64,000 bases of DNA from UBA2386 sp046306335. Lineage in GTDB: Bacteria > Planctomycetota > UBA1135 > UBA2386. Position 1 is the stretch's first letter; each line of letters starts with the position of its first letter. The notes beneath the pieces were generated by a model, which was not told the origin of the DNA, ran no database searches, and worked only from the letters and a program-made list of their open reading frames with translations. The position numbers and the translations under genes are program-made. The stretch is from the NCBI GenBank assembly GCA_046306335.1, contig JBKDXM010000117.1, forward strand, positions 1 through 64,000, written 5' to 3'. Positions 19,577 to 28,568 of this stretch are shown here, one piece after another.

Positions 19577-21337
19577 TCAGCGTCGGTGGGACGCGAGCAC
19601 GAACACGATCACGTCGTCGCCGGCCTCGATGACGACGTCGTCGCTGCGCTGGAGATGGCTGCCGACGAATGCGAACGCGGTCGGCGTCGCGGTTGGCCAC
19701 GGCAGGAAGTGCAGTGTCGCCTCGCCGCGGTCGTTCGTGCGCACCCGTCGCATGTGGTCGGCGAACGTGTTCCAGCCGAGTTGCCAGAGCACCGCCGCAG
19801 CGTCGGGCGTCGTCAGGGCGATCGAGGGCATGCGGAAGTCGCCGGGTTCGAACGTCGCGCCGGCGACCGGGTTGCCGGCTTGGTCTTCGACCCGTACGCG
19901 CCGCTGCGGCTTGGCTTGCAGCCGCAGCGCGATCGGCCCCGCCGCGTCGCAGTCGATCTCATGGCTCGTCCAGCCGGTGTCGTCCATCGCCAACAGCGTC
20001 CAGCGGCCGCGTTGCAGCGTGCGTTCGAAGCGGCCCGAACGGTCGGGCGTCAACCACTGCAGGCGCATCGCGACGTCGTGGCCGGCGAGCAGGATCCGGG
20101 CCTTGGTCGCCGGCCCGCCCCCCTGATCGATGACTTGCCCGACGATGTCGACGCATTGTTCCTTAGAGGCCGTCGGCAGCAACGGCGCCTGCGTCGGTAG
20201 CAGGTCGGTCGTGCGCCCGTCGTGGTCCGGCAGGTGCAGTTGCACCGCCGACGCCGATGGCGGCAACTGCGGCAGTTCGTAGTCGCCATCAGCGCCGATC
20301 ACGACATCGTACCGGCGCGGCAGGTAGTACATCTTGGGCCCGCTGCGAACGAGGCCCAGGACGTCGAGTCGGGCGTGCTTGCCGGCGAACTTCGGGTCGA
20401 CGCGGCCGGTCGGGCGGTTGGCTTGCGCCGCGAGCGGGATCACCAATTCCCGCGCCTTGTGCCGCGCGACGACCTCGTAGCCGACGAAGGGCTCCTTGCA
20501 GACCCAGCCGGAGGCGCCTTCCGCGCATCCGGGCGCCGTCGCCGTCGCGTACAGGCACTCCAGTGGCTGGCCGCGCTTGAACGGATCGCGCCAACCGCCC
20601 CACAGCACCGAACAGCGACCCGCCGCATCCGTCGTCGCCGTGCGGCCAGTGCGGTCGGCGCCATTGCTGGCGTCGTGAACCGTCACATGGGCGCCAGCGA
20701 TCGGCGCGCCCCCGGCGTCGACGACGCGGACCGCGAGTTGCATTGGCGACGGCACGAGCGCGGTATCGTCGCCCTGCGCCGGCACGTGAATGGTGCCCAA
20801 GAACGCGCCGTCGGCGTCGTGCAGCGAGAACCTGGCAATCGCTGCAGTCGGCGGCAACTCGATACCGCCCTCGGCGATCGGCAGCACGACATGATGGCCG
20901 GCGGCGCCGTCGAAGCGCATGCGGACGTGCAGTCCAGGCACGTCGAACCAACCGGCTGCGAGCGGCATTGCGAGCCGGCGGCGGCAGCCGGGCACTTCCA
21001 GCCGCAACTCGGTGCGTTGGTCGCAGTGGACACCCGGCGCCAGTCGACTGACGAGTGCGCTGCCGTCGCGTTCGGGCGCGGAGGCGAATGCGACGTAGCG
21101 GCGGTCGGTCAGCGCCGACGCGACGAATCGGCCGCTCGCGTCGGTCGTCGCGCGGCACAAATCGAGCGGCTGCTGCAGGTCCGGGGCATCGGATTCGGCG
21201 ACCAGGGTCACCGCAGCATCGGCGACCGGCGTGCCGTCGCCGTCGACGACGTCGCCGAGCAGTGGCTGCCGGCGTTGCGCGGGCAGGATGGCCGCTCCGA
21301 GCAGCAGGGCGAGGACGATGGGGCGGCACCGGCGCAT
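19577..21337 (-). CDS. Exported protein with carboxypeptidase-regulatory-like repeats
   Basis: This 586-residue protein has an N-terminal signal (MRRCRPIVLALLLGAAILPAQ). Several Ig-like segments of the carboxypeptidase-regulatory (CarboxypepD_reg-like) type follow: GDVVDGDGTPVADAAVTLVAESD with TTDASGRFVASAL, AVRVVDAGGAPIAGAHVTVHD with ATTDAAGRCSVLW, DIVGQVIDQGGGPATKARILLAG with DRSGRFERTL, and VRVEDQAGNPVAGATFEPG. Each has the pattern V-x-D-x-x-G-x-P-V-x-x-A followed by T-D-x-x-G-R-F. Such proteins are exported and often associate with surfaces or outer membranes. No catalytic residues are evident. It is divergent from the hydrolase gene at 21524. Confidence 0.8.
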   Translation of the reverse strand: MRRCRPIVLALLLGAAILPAQRRQPLLGDVVDGDGTPVADAAVTLVAESDAPDLQQPLDLCRATTDASGRFVASALTDRRYVAFASAPERDGSALVSRLAPGVHCDQRTELRLEVPGCRRRLAMPLAAGWFDVPGLHVRMRFDGAAGHHVVLPIAEGGIELPPTAAIARFSLHDADGAFLGTIHVPAQGDDTALVPSPMQLAVRVVDAGGAPIAGAHVTVHDASNGADRTGRTATTDAAGRCSVLWGGWRDPFKRGQPLECLYATATAPGCAEGASGWVCKEPFVGYEVVARHKARELVIPLAAQANRPTGRVDPKFAGKHARLDVLGLVRSGPKMYYLPRRYDVVIGADGDYELPQLPPSASAVQLHLPDHDGRTTDLLPTQAPLLPTASKEQCVDIVGQVIDQGGGPATKARILLAGHDVAMRLQWLTPDRSGRFERTLQRGRWTLLAMDDTGWTSHEIDCDAAGPIALRLQAKPQRRVRVEDQAGNPVAGATFEPGDFRMPSIALTTPDAAAVLWQLGWNTFADHMRRVRTNDRGEATLHFLPWPTATPTAFAFVGSHLQRSDDVVIEAGDDVIVFVLASHRR

Positions 21338-21440
21338 TCCTGGATTGTAGCAGTCCGCGTCATGGCACCCAGCGGATCGGCGCGCGTGCCGTGGCCTGAC
21401 GCGCAGCGACCAGTCCTTTCGCGTTTCGCCGATCGCAGCC

Positions 21441-21573
21441 GCCGGCCGCCCGGCACGCGGCGTGCCGCCAGGGCGGGGTGCCGCCGCTTGCCGCGAGGGC
21501 CGCCGTGGCGTAACCCACGGCACGTGGATTCGGTCAGCCAGTTCGTGCTCGGGGCGAGCGTCGCGGCGTTGGC
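21441..21573 (+). repeat. Copy 2 of the duplicated segment, at the intact hydrolase start
   Basis: This is the apparent parent copy of 17062-17193. It covers about 83 bases upstream of the GTG at 21524 and the first 50 bases of the gene. The upstream part contains the inverted repeats GCACGCGGCGTGC and GGCGGGGTGCCGCC, so it could alternatively be a small palindromic element inserted at both sites. Confidence 0.75.
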
Positions 21574-22537
21574 GCTCGGCCAGCACGCGCGGCCGTGGCG
21601 CGCCGTGCTGTGGGGCGGCGCGGTGGCGACGCTGCCCGACCTCGACGTGCTGATCGACCACGGCAGCGCGGTCGCCGACATGCTGAACCACCGCGCCGAG
21701 AGCCATTCGCTGCTGTGGCTGACGGTCGCGGCGCCGTTCCTGGCGCTCGCGATCGCCGCGTTCGAGCGCGAACGCCACCGCTACCTGCGCTGGCTGCTCG
21801 CCGTGTGGCTCGCGCTCGTGACGCATCCGCTGCTCGACGCGATGACGATCTACGGCACCAAGCTGGCGCTGCCGTTCTCCGACCACGGCTTCGCCGTCGG
21901 CAGCCTGTTCGTCATCGATCCGCTGTACACGCTCCCGCTCCTGTTCGGCCTCGTCGGCTACCTCGCGCGCGGCGCGTTCGCCGGCGCGGGTTGGAACCGC
22001 GGCGGCCTGCTGCTGAGTTGCGCCTACGCCGGCTGGAGCGTGTTCGCGCAGGGCGTCGCGACCGACGTGGCGAAGCGGACGCTGGCGGCGCAGGGCATCG
22101 CGCCGACGGCGCTGGTCGTCACCGCCGCGCCGCTGCAGACGTTGCTGTGGCGCGTGCTCGCCGTCGACGGCGACGCGGCCTACGAGGGCTTCTGGTCGTT
22201 CTGCGACGGCGACCGGCCGCTGCAACTGCACCGCATCGAACGCGGCGCGTCCTGGCTGCCGGCGGTGCGCTCGATCCCGGCGGCGGCCGCGCTCGATCGC
22301 TTCGCCGGCGGCTGCACCAAGGTCGAGCGCCACGGCGACAAGCTGCGGCTCGTCGACCTGCGCATGGGCCAGGAGCCGCACTACGTGTTCGGCTTCGACG
22401 TCGCCCGCGTCGACGCGCTGGGCGGGGTCGTGCCCAACGGCGTCGACCGCAAGGACGGCGCGCGCATCGACGCCGGCAAGGGCATGGCGTGGCTGTGGCC
22501 GCGCATGTGGGGCGCCGACATCCCGTCGCCGCGCTGA
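21524..22537 (+). CDS. YdjM-type membrane-bound metal-dependent hydrolase
   Basis: This 337-residue protein starts at GTG 21524. That start gives (M)DSVSQFVLGASVAALALG, matching the MDxxTQxxLGAA opening of LexA-binding inner-membrane hydrolases (YdjM/YbcI, PF04307). Family landmarks include ATLPDLDVLID, HRAESHSLLWL, the conserved ALVTHPLLDAMTIYGTKLALPFSD, and FVIDPLYTLPLLFGL. His and Asp residues in these motifs are candidate metal ligands. Four or five transmembrane helices follow the motifs, and the C-terminal 140 residues form a soluble domain (SIPAAAALDRFAGGC ... WLWPRMWGAD). The biological substrate of the family is not established. A fragment of its 5' end is duplicated at 17062. Confidence 0.85.
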   Translation: MDSVSQFVLGASVAALALGQHARPWRAVLWGGAVATLPDLDVLIDHGSAVADMLNHRAESHSLLWLTVAAPFLALAIAAFERERHRYLRWLLAVWLALVTHPLLDAMTIYGTKLALPFSDHGFAVGSLFVIDPLYTLPLLFGLVGYLARGAFAGAGWNRGGLLLSCAYAGWSVFAQGVATDVAKRTLAAQGIAPTALVVTAAPLQTLLWRVLAVDGDAAYEGFWSFCDGDRPLQLHRIERGASWLPAVRSIPAAAALDRFAGGCTKVERHGDKLRLVDLRMGQEPHYVFGFDVARVDALGGVVPNGVDRKDGARIDAGKGMAWLWPRMWGADIPSPR

Positions 22538-22630
22538 GGCACCGCCGCACTGCCGTCGGCGCGCGCTGCGGCGCGCGGCAGCGACAGGCGCGGCTGGCCG
22601 CGGTCTACACAGCGTCCTACCATCCATCGC

Positions 22631-24502
22631 ATGTCGCACCGCCGCGATCCGTCGTCTCTCCGCCTGCCCTTCGTCCTCGCCGCGTTCGCCGCAGCGCTCG
22701 CCGCCCAAGGGGGCGGCGACCAGCCCGCGGCCGCGGCCAAGGCCGCGCCGGTGTTCGCCGACGGCGAGGCGCAGGTCGTCGACGCCTTCAAGGACCGCAA
22801 GGAGTGGATCCGCGAGTGGCTGTTCGTGCAGGCCGACTTCGACTCCGACGGCGACGGCAAGAACGACCGCCTGCACGTCGACGTCACGCGGCCCAAGCAG
22901 ACGGCGACCGAGGGCCTCAAGGTGCCGGTCGTCTACGAGACCAGCCCGTACTTCGCCGGCACCGGCCCGATGGACACCAGCTACTACTGGAGCATCGAGC
23001 AGGAACTCGGCCAGCCGCCGCAGCCGCGGCCGGCGATGGCGCCGATCGGCTTCGGCAAGAAGCCGGGCATGATCAGCCAGAGCGAGGTGCAGAAGTGGTT
23101 GCCCCGCGGCTTCGCCGTCGTGCACAGCTGCTCGCCGGGCACCGGCTTCTCGCAGGGCTGCCCGACGATCGGCGGGCCCAACGAGGGGCAGTCCCCGAAG
23201 GCGGTGATCGACTGGCTGTGCGGCCGCGCCAAGGGCTACAAGACGATCGACGGCGACGAAGAGGTGAAGGCCGACTGGTGCAGCGGCAAGGTCGGCATGG
23301 TCGGCACGTCGTACAACGGCACGCTGCCGATCGCCGCGGCGACCACCGGCGTCGAGGGCCTCGCGGCCGTGATCCCGATCGCGCCGGCGTCGTCGTGGTA
23401 CGGCTACTACCGCAGCAACGGCCTCGTGCGCAGCCCCGGCGGCTACCCGGGCGAGGACATGGACGTGCTGTTCGACTTCGTCGCCAGCGGCGACCCCAAG
23501 CGCCGTTCGTGGTGCATCGAGAAGGTGCGCGACGGCGAGCTGAAGAACGGCATCGACCGCGTCACCGGCGACTACAACGACTTCTGGGCGGCGCGCGACT
23601 ACAGGAACCAGCTCGGCAAGTGGCAGGCCGCGACGCTGATTGCGCACGGCTTGAACGACTGGAACGTCATGCCGGAGCAGTCGGTGTCGATCTACGCGAT
23701 GCTGAAGCAAAAGGGTGTCCCGTGCATGGCGTTCTTCCACCAGAGCGGCCACGTCGACAACGTGCCGTTCAAGCTGCAGAACCGCTGGTTCACGCGCTTC
23801 CTCTACGGCGTCGACAACGGCGTCGAGAAGGACCCGAAGGCCTGGATCGTGCGCGAGGACGCGCGGCCGAGCGGCGCCACGCCGTACGCCGACTACCCCA
23901 ACCCCGAGGCCGCGCCGGTGACGCTGTGGCCGCGCAAGGGCGGCAACGCCGTCGGCGCGCTGGCTTTCGCGGCGGCGGCCGGCCAGGGCAAGGAGACGAT
24001 CGTCGACGACCCGAAGAAGGCCGGCGGGGACCTGGCGCAGGCGGAGAAGTCGGACAACCGGCTGCTGTTCGCGCTGCCGAAGCTGACCGCGCCGGTGCAC
24101 GTCTCCGGCACGCCGCGCGTCACGCTGCGGCTCGCCTGCGACAAGCCGGCGACCAACCTGAGCGTGTGGCTGGTGTCGCTGCCGTGGCAGGGCGGCCGCA
24201 AGATCACCGACGACGTGGTCACGCGCGGCTGGGCCGACCCGCAGAACCGCAGTTCGCTGACCAAGGGCGAGCCGCTGGTCCCGGGCCAGTTCTACGACGT
24301 GGCGTTCGACCTGCAGCCCGACGACCAGGTCCTCGCCGCCGGCGAGCAACTGGCGCTGATGGTGATGGCGAGCGACAACGAGTTCACGCTGCACCCGAAG
24401 GCCGGCGCCAAGCTGACCATCGACCTCGACGGCTGCTCGCTGGTGGTGCCGGTGGTGGGCGGCGAGCAGGCGCTGCGCGCGGCCGTCGGCGCCGGCAAGT
24501 GA
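22631..24502 (+). CDS. Exported Xaa-Pro dipeptidyl-peptidase-like S15 hydrolase (CocE/NonD)
   Basis: This 623-residue protein has an N-terminal signal (LPFVLAAFAAALAAQ). The S15/CocE alpha-beta hydrolase core is clear: the nucleophile elbow GTSYNG with Ser227, then HGLNDWNV with candidate acid Asp343, then FHQSGH with candidate base His370 or His374. The start of the mature domain, WLFVQADFDSDGDGKNDRLHVDVTRP, is typical of PepX-type peptidases. The C-terminal third is the jelly-roll domain (VHVSGTPRVTLRLACDKPATNLSVWLV). It probably cleaves X-Pro dipeptides from peptides in the periplasm, though acyl-ester substrates also occur in this family. It is convergent with icmF, 48 bases away. Confidence 0.9.
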   Translation: MSHRRDPSSLRLPFVLAAFAAALAAQGGGDQPAAAAKAAPVFADGEAQVVDAFKDRKEWIREWLFVQADFDSDGDGKNDRLHVDVTRPKQTATEGLKVPVVYETSPYFAGTGPMDTSYYWSIEQELGQPPQPRPAMAPIGFGKKPGMISQSEVQKWLPRGFAVVHSCSPGTGFSQGCPTIGGPNEGQSPKAVIDWLCGRAKGYKTIDGDEEVKADWCSGKVGMVGTSYNGTLPIAAATTGVEGLAAVIPIAPASSWYGYYRSNGLVRSPGGYPGEDMDVLFDFVASGDPKRRSWCIEKVRDGELKNGIDRVTGDYNDFWAARDYRNQLGKWQAATLIAHGLNDWNVMPEQSVSIYAMLKQKGVPCMAFFHQSGHVDNVPFKLQNRWFTRFLYGVDNGVEKDPKAWIVREDARPSGATPYADYPNPEAAPVTLWPRKGGNAVGALAFAAAAGQGKETIVDDPKKAGGDLAQAEKSDNRLLFALPKLTAPVHVSGTPRVTLRLACDKPATNLSVWLVSLPWQGGRKITDDVVTRGWADPQNRSSLTKGEPLVPGQFYDVAFDLQPDDQVLAAGEQLALMVMASDNEFTLHPKAGAKLTIDLDGCSLVVPVVGGEQALRAAVGAGK

Positions 24503-24550
24503 CGGGGCAGCCGTCGTAGCGCGCGGCAGGCGGCGCGGGCCGCCCGCGCC

Positions 24551-27500
24551 TCACATGTTGCGCCGGTACTGGCCGCCGACTTGGTACAGCGCCGCCGACA
24601 TCTGGCCGAGCGAGCAGACCTTGGCCGCGTCCATCAGCGACGCGAAGACGTTGCCGCCGGCCAGCGCGGCGTGCTGCAGCGCGGCGAGCGCCTGCTTGCT
24701 GGCCTCGGCGTTGGCCGTCTGCCACTGCGCCAGCCCGTCGATCTGCGCCTGCTTCTCGCCGTCGGTGCTGCGCATGACCTCGCGCACGACCTGGATCGGC
24801 GAGCCGTCGCGGCCGAGGAACGTGTTGACGCCGACGATCGGCAGTTCGCCGGTCGCCTTGCGGCTCTCGTACAGCAGCGACTCGTCCTGGATGCGGCCGC
24901 GCTGGTACATCGTCTCCATCGCGCCGAGCACGCCGCCGCGCTCGGACAGGCGCAGGAACTCGGCGTAGACCGCCTCCTCGACGAGGTCGGTCAGCTCCTC
25001 GATCAGGAACGAGCCCTGCAGCGGGTTCTCGTTCTTCGCCTGGCCTAGCTCCTTGTTGATGATCAGCTGGATCGCCATCGCGCGGCGCACCGACTCCTCG
25101 GTCGGCGTCGTGATCGCCTCGTCGTAGGCGTTGGTGTGCAGCGAGTTGCAGTTGTCGTAGATCGCGTACAGCGCCTGCAGCGTCGTCCGGATGTCGTTGA
25201 AGTCGATCTCCTGCGCGTGCAGCGACCGGCCCGACGTCTGGATGTGGTACTTCAGCATCTGGCTGCGCTCGTTGCCGCCGTAGCGATGCTTCATCGCCTT
25301 GGCCCAGATGCGCCGCGCGACGCGGCCGATCACCGCGTACTCGGGGTCGACGCCGTTGCTGAAGAAGAAGCTCAGGTTGGGCGCGAACTCGTCGACGTGC
25401 AGGCCGCGCGACAGGTAGTACTCGACGTACGTGAAGCCGTTCGAGAGCGTGAAGGCGAGCTGCGTGATCGGGTTCGCCCCGGCCTCGGCGATGTGGTAGC
25501 CCGAGATCGAGACCGAATAGAAGTTCCGCACCTTGTTGCGGGTGAAGAACTCCTGCACGTCGCCCATCATGCGCAGGGCGAACTCGGTGCTGAAGATGCA
25601 CGTGTTCTGCGCCTGGTCCTCCTTGAGGATGTCGGCCTGCACCGTGCCGCGCACGACCGACAGCGTCTCCTGGCGGATGCGCTCGTAGACGTCCTTCGGC
25701 ACGACCTGGTCGCCGGTCGCGCCGAGCAGGCGCGTGCCGAGGCCGTCGTGGCCGGTCGGCAGCTCGCCGCGGTAGCGCGGCCGCGGCAGGCCCTTCTTCT
25801 GCCACAGCGCGGCGATCGTCGCCTCGGCCTCGGCGAGCTTGCCGTTCTGCTGCAGCCAGCGTTCGCACTGCTGGTCGACCGCGGCGTTCAGGAAGAACGC
25901 GAGCAGCATGGGCGCCGGGCCGTTGATCGTCATCGACACCGACGTCACCGGGTCGCACAGGTCGAAGCCCGAGTACAGGCGCTTGGCGTCGTCGAGCGTG
26001 CAGATCGACACGCCGGCGTTGCCGACCTTGCCGAGGATGTCCGGCCGCTGCGCCGGGTCCTCGCCGTACAGCGTCACGCTGTCGAACGCGGTCGACAGCC
26101 GCTTGTACGGTTGGCCGGCCGACAGGTAGTGGAAGCGCTTGTTGGTGCGCTCCGGGCCGCCCTCGCCGGCGAACATGCGGGTCGGGTCCTCCGCCGTGCG
26201 CTTGAACGGGTAGACGCCCGCCGCGAACGGGAAGCGCCCGGGCACGTTCTCCTGCAGCAGCCAGCGCAGGCGGTCGCCGTCGCCGCGGAAGCGCGGCAGC
26301 GCGACCTTGGGGATCTGCAGGCCGGACAGCGAGGTGACGTGGTTCTGCACGCGGACCTCGCGGTCGCGCACCTTGAAGACGTAGTGCTCGCCGCCGTAGC
26401 TGCGCGCCAGTTCGTCGTAGCCCGCCAGCAGGTCCCGGCTCGCCGGGGCGAGCGCCGCCGCGGCCTTGGCCGCCTCGTCGAGCAGCGTCGCCTTGGCCGC
26501 GGCCGCCGCATCCGGCAGCGCGGTCGCCGCGGTGCGCAGCGCGTAGGCGCGCTCGGCGAGGTCGGCCTGCTCCTGCGACCAGCGGTTGTAGCGGCGGTTG
26601 TGCTCGACGATGTCGGCGAGGTAGCGCACGCGCTCGCCGGGGATCACGTGCGCGGTCTCGGGCTCGCCCTCGACGAGCTGCAGCGCGCTGACGAAGCGAC
26701 CCGGCCGCTTGCCGTCGAGCGCCTTCGCCACCGCCTTGTAGAAGCGGTTGGCGCCCGGGTCGGCGAAGGTCGCCGCCATGGTGCCGTACACCGGCATCTG
26801 GTCCGGCGCCTTGTCCCAGGCCTTCTTGTTGCGCTGGAACTGCTTCTGCACGTCGCGCAGCGCGTCGCGGGCGCCGCGGCGATCGAACTTGTTGATCGCC
26901 ACGAGGTCCGCGTAGTCGAGCATGTCGATCTTCTCGAGCTGGCTCTGGGCGCCGAACTCGGGCGTCATGACGTACAGCGACACGTCGGCGTGCTCGACGA
27001 TCTCGGTGTCGCTCTGGCCGATGCCGCTGCTCTCCAGCACGATCAGGTCGAAGCCGGCGCACTTCAGCGCCGACAGCGCGTCGCGCACGCTCTCCGACAG
27101 CGCGAGGTTGGCGCGGCGGGTCGCCATCGAGCGCACGAACACGCGCGGGTCGGACGCGCTGTTCATGCGGATGCGGTCGCCGAGCAGCGCGCCGCCGGTC
27201 TTCTTGCGCGTCGGATCGACGCACAGCACGGCGATGCGCATCGCCGGGAAGTCGAGCAGGAAGCGCCGCAGCAACTCGTCGATCAGCGAGCTCTTGCCGG
27301 CGCCGCCGGTGCCGGTGATGCCGAGCACGGGCGGCACGTGGGCGGCCGCGGCGAGGCGCTTCTGCACCGTGTCGCGGTGCAACTCCGGATGGTTCTCGAC
27401 CAGCGTGATCGCCTTGGCGAGCGCGCGGTGGTCGTCGGCGGTGAATGCCGGCAGCGCCTCGTCGGCGCGGACGGTGGCGAAGTCGCACCGGCCGAGCATG

Positions 27501-27967
27501 TCGTCGATCATGCCCTGCAGGCCGAGCGCGCGGCCGTCGTCGGGCGAGTAGATGCGGGCGACGCCGTACGCCTGCAGCGCGGTGATCTCCTCGGGCAGGA
27601 TCACGCCGCCGCCGCCGCCGAAGATGCGCACGTGGCCGGCGCCGCGCTCCCGCAGCATGTCGTGCATGTAGCGGAAGAACTCGTTGTGGCCGCCCTGGTA
27701 GGACGTCACCGCGATGCCCTGGGCGTCCTCCTGGATCGCCGCGTCGACGATCTCGCGCACCGAGCGGTTGTGGCCGAGGTGCACGACCTCCGCGCCGGTC
27801 GCCTGGGCGATGCGGCGGAAGATGTGGATCGAGGCGTCGTGGCCGTCGAACAGGCTCGTCGCCGTCACCAGCCGGATCTTGTGCCTGGGCTGGAACGCCG
27901 GCGTCGGGGCGCCCGCCGGCGCGGTCGACGGGGCCGGATGGGATGCGGAGGGCGCGGGGGTCGCCAT
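24551..27967 (-). CDS. icmF: Fused isobutyryl-CoA mutase (IcmF)
   Basis: This 1138-residue protein combines the three parts of IcmF in order. The B12-binding domain comes first, with DGHDAS (41-46) carrying the cobalt-ligand His. The G-protein chaperone domain follows, with Walker A GTGGAGKSS (219-227) and a NKFD base-recognition motif. The TIM-barrel mutase subunit comes last. The substrate segment reads QADILKEDQAQNTCIF, with Gln where methylmalonyl-CoA mutases have Arg (VRNTYIF), so isobutyryl/n-butyryl-CoA (or isovaleryl/pivalyl-CoA) rather than methylmalonyl-CoA is expected. The N-terminal 27 residues are an Ala/Pro-rich lead. The gene lies 110 bases downstream of an NTF2-like gene on the same strand. 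It probably serves branched-chain or butyrate carbon flow in the cytoplasm. Confidence 0.95.
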   Translation of the reverse strand: MATPAPSASHPAPSTAPAGAPTPAFQPRHKIRLVTATSLFDGHDASIHIFRRIAQATGAEVVHLGHNRSVREIVDAAIQEDAQGIAVTSYQGGHNEFFRYMHDMLRERGAGHVRIFGGGGGVILPEEITALQAYGVARIYSPDDGRALGLQGMIDDMLGRCDFATVRADEALPAFTADDHRALAKAITLVENHPELHRDTVQKRLAAAAHVPPVLGITGTGGAGKSSLIDELLRRFLLDFPAMRIAVLCVDPTRKKTGGALLGDRIRMNSASDPRVFVRSMATRRANLALSESVRDALSALKCAGFDLIVLESSGIGQSDTEIVEHADVSLYVMTPEFGAQSQLEKIDMLDYADLVAINKFDRRGARDALRDVQKQFQRNKKAWDKAPDQMPVYGTMAATFADPGANRFYKAVAKALDGKRPGRFVSALQLVEGEPETAHVIPGERVRYLADIVEHNRRYNRWSQEQADLAERAYALRTAATALPDAAAAAKATLLDEAAKAAAALAPASRDLLAGYDELARSYGGEHYVFKVRDREVRVQNHVTSLSGLQIPKVALPRFRGDGDRLRWLLQENVPGRFPFAAGVYPFKRTAEDPTRMFAGEGGPERTNKRFHYLSAGQPYKRLSTAFDSVTLYGEDPAQRPDILGKVGNAGVSICTLDDAKRLYSGFDLCDPVTSVSMTINGPAPMLLAFFLNAAVDQQCERWLQQNGKLAEAEATIAALWQKKGLPRPRYRGELPTGHDGLGTRLLGATGDQVVPKDVYERIRQETLSVVRGTVQADILKEDQAQNTCIFSTEFALRMMGDVQEFFTRNKVRNFYSVSISGYHIAEAGANPITQLAFTLSNGFTYVEYYLSRGLHVDEFAPNLSFFFSNGVDPEYAVIGRVARRIWAKAMKHRYGGNERSQMLKYHIQTSGRSLHAQEIDFNDIRTTLQALYAIYDNCNSLHTNAYDEAITTPTEESVRRAMAIQLIINKELGQAKNENPLQGSFLIEELTDLVEEAVYAEFLRLSERGGVLGAMETMYQRGRIQDESLLYESRKATGELPIVGVNTFLGRDGSPIQVVREVMRSTDGEKQAQIDGLAQWQTANAEASKQALAALQHAALAGGNVFASLMDAAKVCSLGQMSAALYQVGGQYRRNM

Positions 27968-28077
27968 GCGTTCGGGTGGGCCTTGGGGGGCGAACACTCT
28001 ACCGACCCCGCGCGGCACTGCCGAGGTCGGTCTGCCGCCTTTCCGCGGTACCGGCCCCGCGGGCGGGCCGCCAGCGG

Positions 28078-28491
28078 CTACGTCGCCGCGCCTTCTTCGG
28101 AGTGCTGCGAGTAGTGCTGCGCCACGATCTTCCAGTCGTCGCTGAGCCGGCACAGCGCGAACATGCAGCGGCCGGTCTGGTCGTGGTTGCGGCCGTCGGG
28201 GTCGACCTGCGACAGCTTCCAGCCGCCGACGACGGTCGCGAACTGGTCGTCGAAGACCTGGAAGTCGAGGTCCTTGAGCTCCAGCTTGACCGTCTCCAGG
28301 TAGCGGAACTCCTGGTCGAGCACTTCCTCGAATTCGCCCCAACCCCGGTCGCGACGGCCGGATGCGTCAAGGTTTTGGAACCGCTTGTCGGTCCAGAAGT
28401 GCGAGCGGAAGGTCTTGAGGTCGCGGCTGTTGAACGACTGCCGCATGCTGCGGAAGAAGTCGTCCAGTTCTTTCAGGCTTTCGACGCTCAT
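28078..28491 (-). CDS. NTF2/SnoaL-like (DUF4440-type) protein
   Basis: This 137-residue soluble protein has the small alpha+beta cone fold of the NTF2/SnoaL group: ELDDFFRSMRQSFNSRDLKTFRSHFWTD at the start, a central GEFEEVLDQEFRYLETVKLELKDLDFQVFDDQFATVVGGWKL, and a final RCMFALCRLSDDWKIVAQHYSQH, which is the standard last strand pair of DUF4440-like proteins. No catalytic residue can be fixed. It lies 110 bases upstream of icmF on the same strand and may be cotranscribed, although a functional link is not shown. Confidence 0.8.
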   Translation of the reverse strand: MSVESLKELDDFFRSMRQSFNSRDLKTFRSHFWTDKRFQNLDASGRRDRGWGEFEEVLDQEFRYLETVKLELKDLDFQVFDDQFATVVGGWKLSQVDPDGRNHDQTGRCMFALCRLSDDWKIVAQHYSQHSEEGAAT

Positions 28492-28568
28492 GCGTTGCCA
28501 ATCCGTTTGCGGTTCCGTCCGAGCCTAGCGCGGGCGTAGGCCCCTGCCCCGCCGCCGCCAAGTCCCGT

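Noticed and set aside
25136..28114. 992-codon plus-strand frame over icmF
   Set aside because: Antisense to a gene with clear domain structure; no recognisable sequence.
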